A model generated the notes under the pieces. That model was given only the letters and a program-made list of their open reading frames with translations, had not been told where the DNA came from and did no database searches. A program made the translations under genes and the position numbers. Below are positions 50,276-60,027 of a stretch of DNA of 64,000 nucleotides, piece by piece. The stretch is from Dyadobacter sp. LHD-138 (GTDB taxonomy: Bacteria > Bacteroidota > Bacteroidia > Cytophagales > Spirosomataceae). The DNA is taken from positions 1-64,000 of the forward strand of contig NZ_JAVFVU010000023.1 of the NCBI RefSeq assembly GCF_030929615.1, in the 5' to 3' direction. Positions within the stretch are counted from its first letter, which is position 1, and each line of letters opens with the position of its first letter.

Positions 50276-50321
50276 AAAACCCGCAGCAATAATTCTCGGT
50301 GAGAATCTTGCTGCGGGTTTT
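50276..50321. terminator. 14-bp hairpin terminator, bidirectional
   Basis: AAAACCCGCAGCAA at 50276-50289 pairs with TTGCTGCGGGTTTT at 50308-50321 around 18 bases that themselves contain GATTCTCAC-like pairing (ATTCTC/GAGAAT). It lies between the hydrolase gene and the end of the TonB receptor gene. Confidence 0.85.
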
Positions 50322-50337
50322 GATCTGTGGATTTAAT

Positions 50338-52278
50338 CTATTTTGAGAAACTGTATTTTAAGCCGCTCATTAACCATCTGCCGGGCATTTTTGAACCAAG
50401 CAAATCGCTGTATTTTCTGTCGCCAAGGTTATCAGCCTGCGCAAAAACGGAAAGCGTTTTTTTGATCACAGCATATTCGGCTCTCACATTCAGGACAAAA
50501 TATTCTCTGGTAATGGTTGCGTCAATCGCGGTTGCTTCACGTTTTGCACGGTTTTTATAAATTCCGTTCACGCTGAAAGAGAGGTTGGAAATCTGGTATA
50601 AGGCCGAGAAATTCCCCAGAAATTTGGCATGTGAGGAGATGTAAAAAGAAGGCGTTGCTTCACTGCTTTCACTGTTAAGCCAGGTTAATCCGGTGGTTAA
50701 CCAAAGTTTTTGATTGTCTGTCAGTGATTTTGAATATTGGAAATCCAGTTCGGCACCGGTGGTGTTCACGCTGGCAACATTTTTTGCCAGTCCGTAGGTA
50801 CCGGTTGGAGAAAGATTATCCTTACGGGGCATCTGCGCATACGGCGTTGACGTATAATCAATTAGGTTATTCTGGCGGCGCTGGAAAAATGTTCCTGAAA
50901 TTTTCACATTGGTCAGAAACCAGTCTGCCCCGGCCTCATAACTGAATGATGTTTCGGCTTTCAATGCGGGATCGCCCACGCTGCTTCCATTGCTTACGAT
51001 GGGTTTGTTGTAGTTATTATAACGTTCTGTAAAATCAGCATCCCGAATTGTTTTTCCGGCGCTGCCACGCAGCTGCCAGTGCTCTTTTTTGTAAGAAATA
51101 TTTACCTGAGGCACGGCTTCGGTTCCAATATTTTCGCGCCAGTCGAAACGGATGGACGGGGTCACGGTAAAGGATTCCCCGATTCGCTGGGAAAATGTTA
51201 CAAACGGAGCGAGCTGATTGATCGAATGATCTCCACGGTCGTTGGATACAATATTTTTGTTCTGGAAATTAAGACCGGCTACCATGGTTGTGGTTGGCGT
51301 CAAAATCTGCTGCCAGGTAAGTAATCCCTGCCAAAGTTTCGACTTGCTGTTGTTACGGATCGAAGCCGAATTGAAAAGGTAATAATCCTGTACAAACTTA
51401 TACCCGGCGTCGAAGGAGAAGGCAGACTTACCTTTTTTATAGCCAATTTTAATCTGGTTCCAGAAGGTTTTAACCTGTTCCTGAGCAGTGTCAGCTTTAG
51501 ATGTCGTATAGAAATTCTGAGCTGAAAAATCCCGGTGATCAAACGAAGAACGAAGTGCAACATTCCATGCCGGTGAGAGCGCATAATTGGCCGAAAGCGA
51601 TAAGGTGTTGTTGTGGAAATAGCCGTTAGTTCCTCTTTGGCGTACACCATCGGCGTTGTTGGTGACACCGCCGATAGAAGCCGCTAACTTGTTTCTCGGG
51701 ATAAATGCGCCGACATTGGTACCGAAAAATCCGTGCTGTCCACCCGATGCGGAGGCGTTAACAATCGTTTTATTTTTAACCGCATCCTCGTCTTCGGAAG
51801 CCAGTTTTGCAGCAAAAGTTTTTGAAACGATGTAGATCACACCGCCAACTGCTTCCGAGCCATATATTGCCGAGGACGCGCCTTTTAATACTTCAATACG
51901 TTCAATTTCCGAAGGAGCAATCGGTATATAACTGCTGAAATGGCCTGTGTTCGGATCGTTAAGCCTTAGTCCGTCCATGATCACCAATACCTGCTGGTAG
52001 GTACCACCACGAAGAACGATATCACTTTGAGATCCCATCGGTCCACGGGCCTGAATTTCCACACCCGGAACATAACGCAACAAATCGTCAATACTGTGGA
52101 CGGGAAGATTCTGGAAATAATCCCCTTTGATTACCGCGATATTTCTGCCAGATTCAGAGGCTCTTTTTTCAATGAGTGAAGAAGTGATCGTAACTGGGTC
52201 AAGCGATATTTCCTGTGCTTTGACACCTTGCACAGCGATAAAAAGAAAGAACGAAATGTAAAGTTTAGACAAATTCAT
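50338..52278 (-). CDS. TonB-dependent receptor, BtuB-like
   Basis: From the ATG at 52278 it has 646 residues; a longer frame adds ten. A signal peptide (FIAVQGVKAQ) is followed at once by a TonB-box-like stretch (LDPVTITSS) and a plug of Cir/BtuB type: DDLLRYVPGVEIQAR, SDIVLRGGTYQQVLVIMDGL, EVLKGASSAIYGSEAVGGVI. The barrel runs to the C-terminus GLKYSFSK. There is no CarboxypepD_reg domain. Length and plug resemble BtuB (about 600 residues), and the cobalamin locus needs an outer-membrane importer. No B12 riboswitch is seen upstream of this gene, so corrinoid transport is only a possibility. Confidence 0.8.
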   Translation of the reverse strand: MNLSKLYISFFLFIAVQGVKAQEISLDPVTITSSLIEKRASESGRNIAVIKGDYFQNLPVHSIDDLLRYVPGVEIQARGPMGSQSDIVLRGGTYQQVLVIMDGLRLNDPNTGHFSSYIPIAPSEIERIEVLKGASSAIYGSEAVGGVIYIVSKTFAAKLASEDEDAVKNKTIVNASASGGQHGFFGTNVGAFIPRNKLAASIGGVTNNADGVRQRGTNGYFHNNTLSLSANYALSPAWNVALRSSFDHRDFSAQNFYTTSKADTAQEQVKTFWNQIKIGYKKGKSAFSFDAGYKFVQDYYLFNSASIRNNSKSKLWQGLLTWQQILTPTTTMVAGLNFQNKNIVSNDRGDHSINQLAPFVTFSQRIGESFTVTPSIRFDWRENIGTEAVPQVNISYKKEHWQLRGSAGKTIRDADFTERYNNYNKPIVSNGSSVGDPALKAETSFSYEAGADWFLTNVKISGTFFQRRQNNLIDYTSTPYAQMPRKDNLSPTGTYGLAKNVASVNTTGAELDFQYSKSLTDNQKLWLTTGLTWLNSESSEATPSFYISSHAKFLGNFSALYQISNLSFSVNGIYKNRAKREATAIDATITREYFVLNVRAEYAVIKKTLSVFAQADNLGDRKYSDLLGSKMPGRWLMSGLKYSFSK

Positions 52279-52417
52279 GAACAATGATTTTTGATAAATG
52301 CACTGCAAAAGTATTGCCGGTCCGGACTCTTTATTTACTCCGGTTTTAAGATATATGGTAGTCCGGGAAGGGGGAATGCTTCCTGGATTTTTAGTTTAAT
52401 CTGGTTACACGGTGTCA

Positions 52418-53539
52418 TTACTCGGCAGGATCGTCGGTAATTTCGTTCTTTTTCTTTTTAACAAATCTGAAAATATGGCCCCTTTCTTCAACCGGGGTTT
52501 GGTCCCCGAGCAGGATTCCCCAGGGTTCAAGCCCTTCAACCCGGTCGAAAATAACCTTTAACATGGCTATGGCTGGTATGGATAAAAACATGCCGGAAAT
52601 GCCTGCAATAGCACCGCCAACCAACACGCCAATGATTGAAACCAGAGCGTTGATCCTTACTTTAGAACCAATAACCAGGGGAACCAGAAAGTTATTGTCG
52701 ATAAACTGAACGACCAGAAATATTCCGACAACGCCTAAAATGGTATCGATTTCCGGATGACTTATGAAGGTGACGAGCACAGCCAGCACGATCGCAACCA
52801 ACCCGCCGATGTAGGGAACAAGATTCAAAATGGCAGCCATAATGCCCAGTAAAATAGCATACTGCACATTTAAAACCAGCAAACCTATGCAGTTCAGGAC
52901 GGCAACGCAGGTGGTTTCCAGCAGCAAACCAACCATATAACTCTGGATAATGGATTTGATCTCGCTTAATATCTCATGTACCTTGGCTTTGTGTTTTTGC
53001 GTGAAAACCTCGACCATAAAGTGTAAAAGCATGGCGCGGTAGTAAAGAAGCAAAAAGATATAGATGGGTAATAAAACCAAGGTGCCGAGCGGTCCGGTTA
53101 CAACACCAAGTGTGTCGCCGCCCTGAAAATTTTCCAGTGTTTGTGTCTGTGCTTTTTGAAGATATTGATCCTGCTGACGATAACTGACGCTATATTCCCG
53201 GCGGATCCAGCGCCGTATTTCCCGGTAAAAATCGTTGATATTCTTTTTCAGTTTGGGCAATTCGTCCGAAAAATCAGCGATCTGCATGGAAAGTACGACT
53301 GTCAGCCCGGTAACGAGCAGGATGGCCAGCGTAACGGTGACGCTAATCGCGAGTACTTTCGGGATTCCCATACGGAGGAGCCAGCCTTCGATCGGGCGGA
53401 GCAATACCGCCAGTAGTCCGGCCATGGCCAGAGGCACAATGATGTCCTGTCCGAGGTAGATTGCAAGCGTAATCAGAGCCAGCGCGATCAGAGAATGTGA
53501 AAGCTTATGATAAAAGGGCTGCGGCGCAAGTGGACTCAT
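52418..53539 (-). CDS. AI-2E/PerM-family transporter
   Basis: A 373-residue membrane protein with the family's paired hydrophobic helices, an amphipathic soluble insertion (about 75-140, KLKKNINDFYREIRRW), and the conserved LNLVPYIGGLVAIVLAVLV and GAIAGISGMFLSIPAIAMLKV. The family includes proteins proposed to export autoinducer-2 and Na+/H+ antiporters, so the substrate is open. It stands alone on the minus strand. Confidence 0.9.
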   Translation of the reverse strand: MSPLAPQPFYHKLSHSLIALALITLAIYLGQDIIVPLAMAGLLAVLLRPIEGWLLRMGIPKVLAISVTVTLAILLVTGLTVVLSMQIADFSDELPKLKKNINDFYREIRRWIRREYSVSYRQQDQYLQKAQTQTLENFQGGDTLGVVTGPLGTLVLLPIYIFLLLYYRAMLLHFMVEVFTQKHKAKVHEILSEIKSIIQSYMVGLLLETTCVAVLNCIGLLVLNVQYAILLGIMAAILNLVPYIGGLVAIVLAVLVTFISHPEIDTILGVVGIFLVVQFIDNNFLVPLVIGSKVRINALVSIIGVLVGGAIAGISGMFLSIPAIAMLKVIFDRVEGLEPWGILLGDQTPVEERGHIFRFVKKKKNEITDDPAE

Positions 53540-53690
53540 ATGACGTTATGGAAAAAGCAACAAATCAGGGTTCGGTTTTGAATAAAGGATCGGCCGAAGC
53601 GAAATATTGGTAAGTTAAACAATAGTTATTAAATCAGATCAGCCCGAAGCCACTGGATTTATCTGAATAAGGTATACGAGAAGCCGACGT

Positions 53691-54854
53691 TCAGATGTAC
53701 CGGAGCCATTTTTTTTCACGATGTGCCGATTTATACCCCGAATACCATTTGCAGAGCGGATAAAGTACGATGATCACGAATGCCCAGATCATATATACAT
53801 ACGGAAGCGCAACGCCGGAGCCATTAACCGGTCGTCCGAACTGGAAAGGACCAAAAGGAAGGTCCTTCCAGGTGAATCCCTGATAAAACATTAAAGCAAA
53901 CATCAGTGAATGAGCGAGATACCAATGTAGGAGATAATAAAATAAAGGCACTTTTCCATACACAGAGATGATGGAAACAAACTTGTTTTTTGCTCCGTCC
54001 GCCAGCGCCATGACCAGAAAACTGATTCCCAAAGTAAGCGAAGCATACAATAGGGACGGCGGATATTTGGATATGTTGATGAAAGACAGCAACGTGAAAA
54101 GCGGAGTTTTCTGGGTTTTCCATGGGGACGGGTCTCCATAAAAATTAGCAAACCGGAGCACAACGAAAAAAGCGAGCAAACCAAGTCCGGTCAGGAATAA
54201 GGTTCTGCGGCGCCTGGCCTCTCCCTGCAAAAATATTTGTCCGCAGGCATAACCCGTCAGCATGATGCCAAACCAGGGAAGAAACGGATATAAAACAGCG
54301 AATGTGAAATTTGGCGTGACCGGGAACACATCCAGCCGGAAGAAAAACGACCAGATTACCCGCAGTGTGACATTGTCGTTGAAATTAACACCCTGTACCA
54401 GATTGTGCCCACAGACAATGAGCAGGCCTAAGATGCCAAGTGTTTTTGGTGGGATTTTTAAAAGAAACGAAAGGATAATAAACCCAAGCCCGATGGCCGC
54501 GATCACCTGAAAAACCATCATCCGGAATTGGATATCGGCCCACAATCCCAAAGTAATGACTGTAAATTCCAGAACGATCAGCCATAGGCCCCTGGTCACC
54601 AGAAATTTCCTGGACTGTGCAATATTGGTGTTGTTTTTTAGGGAGATAAAAGCCGATGCACCGGATAGAAACACGAAAGTTGGCGCGCAGAGATGGGTGA
54701 TCCATCGGGTGAGAAATAGAGTCGCCGTCGTCGTATCCAGGTTCGTTGGATCATCGGATAATGCCGTGGTGTGCGTCAGGTCCCGGACATGGTCCAGCGC
54801 CATAATAATCATAACCAGACCTCGGGTAAAATCAATGGTATCAATGCGTTTCAT
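53691..54854 (-). CDS. Heparan-alpha-glucosaminide acetyltransferase-like membrane protein (DUF1624)
   Basis: A 387-residue protein with about ten membrane helices. The N-terminus IDFTRGLVMIIMALDHVRDL and LCAPTFVFLSGASAF are the hallmarks of the DUF1624/HGSNAT-like membrane acyltransferase family, with the His in MALDHVRD. It likely acylates an envelope sugar on the outer side of the inner membrane. The substrate is unknown and it has no operon partner. Confidence 0.88.
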   Translation of the reverse strand: MKRIDTIDFTRGLVMIIMALDHVRDLTHTTALSDDPTNLDTTTATLFLTRWITHLCAPTFVFLSGASAFISLKNNTNIAQSRKFLVTRGLWLIVLEFTVITLGLWADIQFRMMVFQVIAAIGLGFIILSFLLKIPPKTLGILGLLIVCGHNLVQGVNFNDNVTLRVIWSFFFRLDVFPVTPNFTFAVLYPFLPWFGIMLTGYACGQIFLQGEARRRRTLFLTGLGLLAFFVVLRFANFYGDPSPWKTQKTPLFTLLSFINISKYPPSLLYASLTLGISFLVMALADGAKNKFVSIISVYGKVPLFYYLLHWYLAHSLMFALMFYQGFTWKDLPFGPFQFGRPVNGSGVALPYVYMIWAFVIIVLYPLCKWYSGYKSAHREKKWLRYI

Positions 54855-55074
54855 GCCGGAAAAGGGTTGCGGTTATTACCAAAAGTATAAAAGTGGAAAG
54901 TTTACTGGTGGCAGCGGCATGTTGAAAAGAGGGAGATCGGGGAGACGAATAGCCGCTCAAGGGATTCCCGTTAGATAAGAAATTAATTGCTTTTTTTGAT
55001 AATTCTATTAATTTGTAATGAAATCATATTTCAGAGGGGCTTTCGCGGGCTTTTTATCTCTAATTTTGTTGCAT

Positions 55075-56421
55075 ATGAAGAAAAGGACCTTTATCAAATT
55101 ATCATCTGCGCTAATGACAGCACCCTTGTTTTCTCCTTTGACTGGTTGGGCAACCGGTGAAAAATTAAAAAACTGGGCGGGAAATCTGGAATATGGTACC
55201 ACGAAATTGTTTCAGGCTGGTCCCACGGCGCAGGTTCAGGATTTTGTAAAGAAGCATACTAAGTTTAAAGTGCTTGGTACCCGTCATTGTTTCAATAAAA
55301 TAGCGGATAGCACCGATGCATTTATTTCTGTGGTGCAGGCTGAGGAAAATATTGAGATTCATGCAGATGGAAAAACGGTTACGGTTAATGCAGGATTGAA
55401 ATATGGACAGTTGAGTCCGTATCTGGATAAAAAAGGACTTGCACTGCATAATCTGGCTTCATTGCCACACATTTCGGTGGCAGGAGCCTGTGCTACGGCG
55501 ACGCACGGCTCGGGAGAGAAAAATGGAAATCTTGCCACCGCTGTTTCCGGCTTTGAAATGGTGACGGGGGCAGGAGACATTGTAAAACTTTCAAGAGAAA
55601 AAGATGGTGAGAAATTTCTGTCGGCTGTGGTGAATCTGGGTGCGCTTGGCGTGGTAACGAAGATAACGCTGGACATTCAGCCGACCTTTCAGATGAACCA
55701 GTTTGTATACGAAAATCTACAAATGACGCAGCTGAAAGAGCATTTTGATGAGATTGAGTCAACCGGATATAGTGTCAGTCTTTTTACAAACTGGCAAAGC
55801 AGGGATATTGCAGAAGTATGGGTGAAGAGAAAGATTGAGAAAGGAGAAAATTACAAGCCCGGACCAACACTTTTTGGCGCGAAGCTGGCCACGAAAAATC
55901 TGCACCCGATTCCGGAATTATCCGCTGAGAACTGCACGGAGCAAATGGGTGTGCCAGGCCCCTGGTATGAAAGAATGCCGCATTTTAAAATGGGTTTCAC
56001 GCCAAGCAGCGGAAAAGAGTTACAATCAGAGTACTTTGTTCCTAGAAAAAACGCCGTTGAAGCGATTATGGCTATTTCCCGTTTGGCTGATCAGGTTGGT
56101 CCGCATTTGTTAACGTCGGAAATCAGGACTATTGCCGCGGATGGTTTTTGGATGAGCCCTTGTTACGGGCAGGATAGTGTGGCGATACATTTTACGTGGA
56201 AACAGGACTGGCCGGCGGTGCGCAGGTTATTGCCAGTCATTGAAAAAGAACTGGCGCCGTTTCATGCGCGTCCACACTGGGGGAAACTCTTTACGATGAC
56301 CCCGGAAAAGTTAAAATCCCTGTACGTGAAACTGCCGGATTTTCAAAAACTGGCAAAAGAATTTGACCCGAAAGGAAAACTTCGCAACGGATTTTTGAAT
56401 ACTTATATTTATCAGAGCTAG
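55075..56421 (+). CDS. FAD-dependent sugar-lactone oxidase (ALO/GLO family)
   Basis: From the ATG at 55075 it has 448 residues. A longer frame to 55018 adds 19 hydrophobic residues and is unlikely. The signal peptide MKKRTFIKLSSALM has a Tat-like KRTFIK start. The FAD-binding (PCMH) domain includes FKVLGTRHCFNKIADS and HNLASLPHISVAGACATATHG. The C-terminal part resembles D-arabinono-1,4-lactone oxidase (RRLLPVIEKELAPFHARPHWGKL). It should oxidise an aldonolactone or alditol in the periplasm. Confidence 0.88.
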   Translation: MKKRTFIKLSSALMTAPLFSPLTGWATGEKLKNWAGNLEYGTTKLFQAGPTAQVQDFVKKHTKFKVLGTRHCFNKIADSTDAFISVVQAEENIEIHADGKTVTVNAGLKYGQLSPYLDKKGLALHNLASLPHISVAGACATATHGSGEKNGNLATAVSGFEMVTGAGDIVKLSREKDGEKFLSAVVNLGALGVVTKITLDIQPTFQMNQFVYENLQMTQLKEHFDEIESTGYSVSLFTNWQSRDIAEVWVKRKIEKGENYKPGPTLFGAKLATKNLHPIPELSAENCTEQMGVPGPWYERMPHFKMGFTPSSGKELQSEYFVPRKNAVEAIMAISRLADQVGPHLLTSEIRTIAADGFWMSPCYGQDSVAIHFTWKQDWPAVRRLLPVIEKELAPFHARPHWGKLFTMTPEKLKSLYVKLPDFQKLAKEFDPKGKLRNGFLNTYIYQS

Positions 56422-56531
56422 TCAATAGTAGCTCAAAATCAACAAACTACTTAATAGAATTTAGCGTGAATTGTGCCGTTATTTTTTATAACGGTAGTGA
56501 AGTTTTTTTGCAAAATTTAAAATTGCTTATC

Positions 56532-58211
56532 ATGGATTCGTTACCCTCCCGTTCCTGGCCTTACATTATTTTATTGCTTATTCCCGTGTTTACGTTTGGT
56601 ACATATATATGGGTAAACGCCATCAATGTACCGTATAACGATGATGAAGCCTTACTCATTACCATCAATTACATCCACGAACAGGGTTCCGGACTTTTTA
56701 AAAGTCTCATCCAGCAGCACAACGACCACCGGATCTTCTTTTCACGACTGGCAGGGGTAGTGATTGATTTTTGGTATGGAAAAATCAATTTTCGTACCAT
56801 GATTATTTTTGGTTACATAAACCTCATCCTGGTAGGGCATTCGTTTTACTTGATTTACAGATCATTTGGTAAAAACCTGCTTTTGTTTCTTCCGGTCTCC
56901 GTCGTACTGTTTTCGCCCATTGTATATGCTACGCAGCTATGGAGTATCACCGCTTTTGAACAGAACTTGTCCATCGCTTTTTCGTTATACTGCCTTTATT
57001 TTCTACAACCCGAAAAAAAGAAAACCTGGCTTTGGTCTATTCCGCTGGCCATTGCTGCCACGCTTGCGAATCTGGATGGCGTGAGTGTAATTCCAATTGC
57101 GCTTTTTTGGCTGATAACCCAGAAACGTGTGAAGGAAAGCTGGATTTTTGGCGCGTTTTCAGTGGTTTACATTTACCTGTTTTTTGTCAATTTTCGATTT
57201 TCATCTGCATCCCATTTTCCGTCTATTTCCCAGTTTGTACGCATCGTATTCAGGGGGTTTGTAGGACTTTCGGGCTCAATCGTCAAAGTATTGTCCGACT
57301 CACATGGCTATTTGATGGCGATTGCATTTGGCGGGATAATCTTATTGACTTCCTGCGTCTTCACCGTAATCAAATATTGGAACCTGATCAGGAAACCCAA
57401 CTGGGTTTTTTCAATCAGTCTTACTGAAATATGTTTTTACAAGCTGCTGGCCTGCGTTTTAATGGTTGCCTTGGGGCGCTCAGGCGATAACCCGGAAAGT
57501 ATTTTGTCGATCCGGTTTCAGATCTATTCAGCGGGTATTTTTATCATGTTTTATCTGTTCGTATTAAGCCATCTCAAAGCCGGGCGATTTCAAAACCTGC
57601 TCTTTTTTGCATTTCTTTTTGGAACGTTAACGCTGAACCTGTTGGCGTATGTGAAATATCAGAATGCGGTGATTGTTCATAATGATGAATTAAAAGTGGA
57701 TGCGTTTAACTACCCGGCCCACAACTTTTTCATTCATCAGTATTCGGGTGCGCCGGATCCGGAAGCAGCATTTTACACCTATTATGATTTTCCGGAATAT
57801 CTGAAAAAGGATTGGATTTCCAGCTGGGGCATGGCGTTGAAAAATCAGGGGCAGGAATTGAAAGCAACTTTTAAGAGCCAGGCACTAACGAAACCAGATG
57901 GATTTAGGGACAGTATTTATCCGGTAGTCACTTTAGAAATAGGTAATTTGCCTTCCCTTGTCCCAAAAAGAAATGTTTATCTGGCTTTATTCAAGCGGGA
58001 AAATGTACTTAATCCGGTGCTGGTAGCCGTCCGGTCGCCAAACAAAGGGTGGGTTAATAATCTATTGAGCCAGGTGTCTGAACCGCATTCTTTTACTGCC
58101 GTTTTTCCTTCCAAAATCCCCGGCGGTTTTTATGATATCGTCTTGTGCTGGACAATTAATAATATTCCGGACAGCAGAATTGTCATCCGGAATTTTAAAC
58201 TGGGAAATTAG
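56532..58211 (+). CDS. Multi-pass membrane protein with GT-C-like features
   Basis: From the ATG at 56532 (MDSLPSRSWPYIILLLIPVF) it has 559 residues. A GTG 22 codons upstream gives 581. About ten hydrophobic helices fill the first 390 residues, and a soluble region of about 160 residues follows. The first loop carries PYNDDEALL (acidic residues at about 37-39), the position of the catalytic acidic residues in GT-C glycosyltransferases. A further stretch is HNDHRIFFSRLAG. It is downstream of the lactone oxidase gene but 110 bases away. Glycosyl transfer to an envelope glycan is plausible but unproved. Confidence 0.65.
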   Translation: MDSLPSRSWPYIILLLIPVFTFGTYIWVNAINVPYNDDEALLITINYIHEQGSGLFKSLIQQHNDHRIFFSRLAGVVIDFWYGKINFRTMIIFGYINLILVGHSFYLIYRSFGKNLLLFLPVSVVLFSPIVYATQLWSITAFEQNLSIAFSLYCLYFLQPEKKKTWLWSIPLAIAATLANLDGVSVIPIALFWLITQKRVKESWIFGAFSVVYIYLFFVNFRFSSASHFPSISQFVRIVFRGFVGLSGSIVKVLSDSHGYLMAIAFGGIILLTSCVFTVIKYWNLIRKPNWVFSISLTEICFYKLLACVLMVALGRSGDNPESILSIRFQIYSAGIFIMFYLFVLSHLKAGRFQNLLFFAFLFGTLTLNLLAYVKYQNAVIVHNDELKVDAFNYPAHNFFIHQYSGAPDPEAAFYTYYDFPEYLKKDWISSWGMALKNQGQELKATFKSQALTKPDGFRDSIYPVVTLEIGNLPSLVPKRNVYLALFKRENVLNPVLVAVRSPNKGWVNNLLSQVSEPHSFTAVFPSKIPGGFYDIVLCWTINNIPDSRIVIRNFKLGN

Positions 58212-58217
58212 CGTGCG

Positions 58218-59444
58218 CTATTTAATCCGTTCCAGTAAAGCCATATAAAATCCGTCATAACCTTCATCGGCAACAGACGTACGGCGCTCATCGATCAGTC
58301 TCCATCGGTCTCCAAATTCCATGATGAACCGGGTGACCTGATTTTCAGATTCTGAGGGTAAGAGGCTGCACGTTGCATAAACCATTTTGCCGCCTCTTTT
58401 AACCATTTTGGAATAAGTGCTCAGGATATTCCATTGCGTATTGCGGATCGTGTTGAGGAAAGTCGGCTGGAGTTTCCACTTTGTATCGGGATTTCTGCGT
58501 AAAATGCCAAGTCCGGAACAGGGTACATCCAGCAAGAGACGGTCGGCCGTATCTACTAGTTCCTTGATTGTTTTATCTGATTTGATCAGTCCGGTCGAGA
58601 GGATTTTAACGCCATTACGTGTAGCCCGTTTTTGAAGTTCCTCCAGCTTGAAATTCTCAATATCCAGGGAAATGATACGCCCTTTATTTTGTAGTGCCGC
58701 TGCGATCTGAAGGGTTTTTCCGCCCGCACCGGCGCAAGCATCAATAACGGTCTGACCCGGATGCAGATCCATAAAAGGTGTAATTAGCTGAGAACCTGCG
58801 TCCTGAATCTCGAAAAATCCCTTTTTGTAACTATCCTGACCTGCGACGTTCTGTCTTTTTTTAAGGACCAAGGCTGTCGGGATCTCTGCGACAGTTTCCA
58901 CTTTATCTTCCCCGAAAACGGAAATGACCGTTTTTAAATCGGATTTCAGGGTATTGACACGAAGTACAAAGGGCGCCTGGTTGTTTAAGGCCGTGAGCTC
59001 CTTTTCCCACTTTTCACCCAATTCTTTTTCACCGATTTCGTCAATCCAGTCGGGAACAGACTGCGCGATTTTACGAACTTTCAGGGCTTCCTGATACCGG
59101 TTTAAAACGGTTTCTATATTAATTCCTTCAAATTCAGCCCATTCGGGCAGAATATTATCCGTGTCCAGATGAAGCTGTGTGGGTTTGATGATCTGCCAAA
59201 CACCGACGATTTTCCAGAAATCAGCAGGTTGGGTAACCTTTTCCATACCAGCCGAAAACTTGATCAGACGCCACCAGCGCACGATTTCATAGATATTCTC
59301 AGCCAAAAAAGCGCGGTCACGGGCGCCCCATTTTGGATTGGATTTTAACAAACGTTCAACGACACGGTCGGCTTGTTGCTTGTCCGAAAATATGTGTTGC
59401 AAGGCATGAACAGTAGCCTCAATGAGTCCTTTATATAGTTTCAA
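58218..59444 (-). CDS. RsmB/NOP-family RNA (cytosine-5) methyltransferase
   Basis: A 408-residue SAM-dependent methyltransferase starting with TTG at 59444 (KLYKGLIEATVHALQHIF), as in related Bacteroidota proteins. N-terminal helices are followed by the SAM site VIDACAGAGGKTLQIA, motif IV LLDVPCSGLGILRRNPD (Cys) and motif VI MVYATCSLLPSES (nucleophilic Cys). It methylates rRNA or tRNA cytosines; RsmB acts on 16S C967. The NusB-like N-terminal domain is shorter than in E. coli RsmB. It ends 7 bases from the convergent membrane protein gene. Confidence 0.9.
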   Translation of the reverse strand: MKLYKGLIEATVHALQHIFSDKQQADRVVERLLKSNPKWGARDRAFLAENIYEIVRWWRLIKFSAGMEKVTQPADFWKIVGVWQIIKPTQLHLDTDNILPEWAEFEGINIETVLNRYQEALKVRKIAQSVPDWIDEIGEKELGEKWEKELTALNNQAPFVLRVNTLKSDLKTVISVFGEDKVETVAEIPTALVLKKRQNVAGQDSYKKGFFEIQDAGSQLITPFMDLHPGQTVIDACAGAGGKTLQIAAALQNKGRIISLDIENFKLEELQKRATRNGVKILSTGLIKSDKTIKELVDTADRLLLDVPCSGLGILRRNPDTKWKLQPTFLNTIRNTQWNILSTYSKMVKRGGKMVYATCSLLPSESENQVTRFIMEFGDRWRLIDERRTSVADEGYDGFYMALLERIK

Positions 59445-59636
59445 AGTTCAGACAGACGGGATGGTCCGGAATTAGATTTTACACCGATCACTGCAATCGT
59501 GTTATGGGGCAAAGTTCGGTAAAGTTTTTGAGGTAATGATCCCTGACAAATAATAATGGAGGGAAATTGATTCTGACGATCTGTGCTGGCATCCTTTTTG
59601 ATGACACCTTATTCTAACCATTTATTGTAAATTGTT

Positions 59637-59864
59637 ATGGAAAATATAAGTATGCCCGCGGATCATAAACAGGTTCGGTTTAAGGATCGGAATGGTGTTC
59701 GTCATGAAGGGATTTACAGAGAGGTTTTGAAGGCTTTTGTTGACACCGAAGGAGGGAAAGATCCTGAGGATACCAGCAATATTTATCCGGAACATAAAAT
59801 CGTTGACTGGGAATACCTGCACAAGGATAAAAATCCAGATTCGGATATCAGGGCAAGTATTTAA
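59637..59864 (+). CDS. Small conserved-looking protein, function unknown
   Basis: A 75-residue, highly charged, soluble protein (MENISMPADHKQVRFKDRNG...). It has no signal peptide, membrane helix or cysteine. Its composition and codon use fit a real gene, and it has its own ATG after an AT-rich leader. No domain is recognised. Confidence 0.55.
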   Translation: MENISMPADHKQVRFKDRNGVRHEGIYREVLKAFVDTEGGKDPEDTSNIYPEHKIVDWEYLHKDKNPDSDIRASI

Positions 59865-60027
59865 CAGGTGAAGTGGGTGTAATCGCTTGATTTACTGAGT
59901 GATATAAACAAGTAAGCCGTTGCGTTATGGATTTGAATCTGTCCTTTTTCGTATAACTGTGGCAGATACAAGGGTAGAATCCGTCCGAGTATAAAAAAAT
60001 CAGGCTGGAATAGTTCAGTGATTTACT

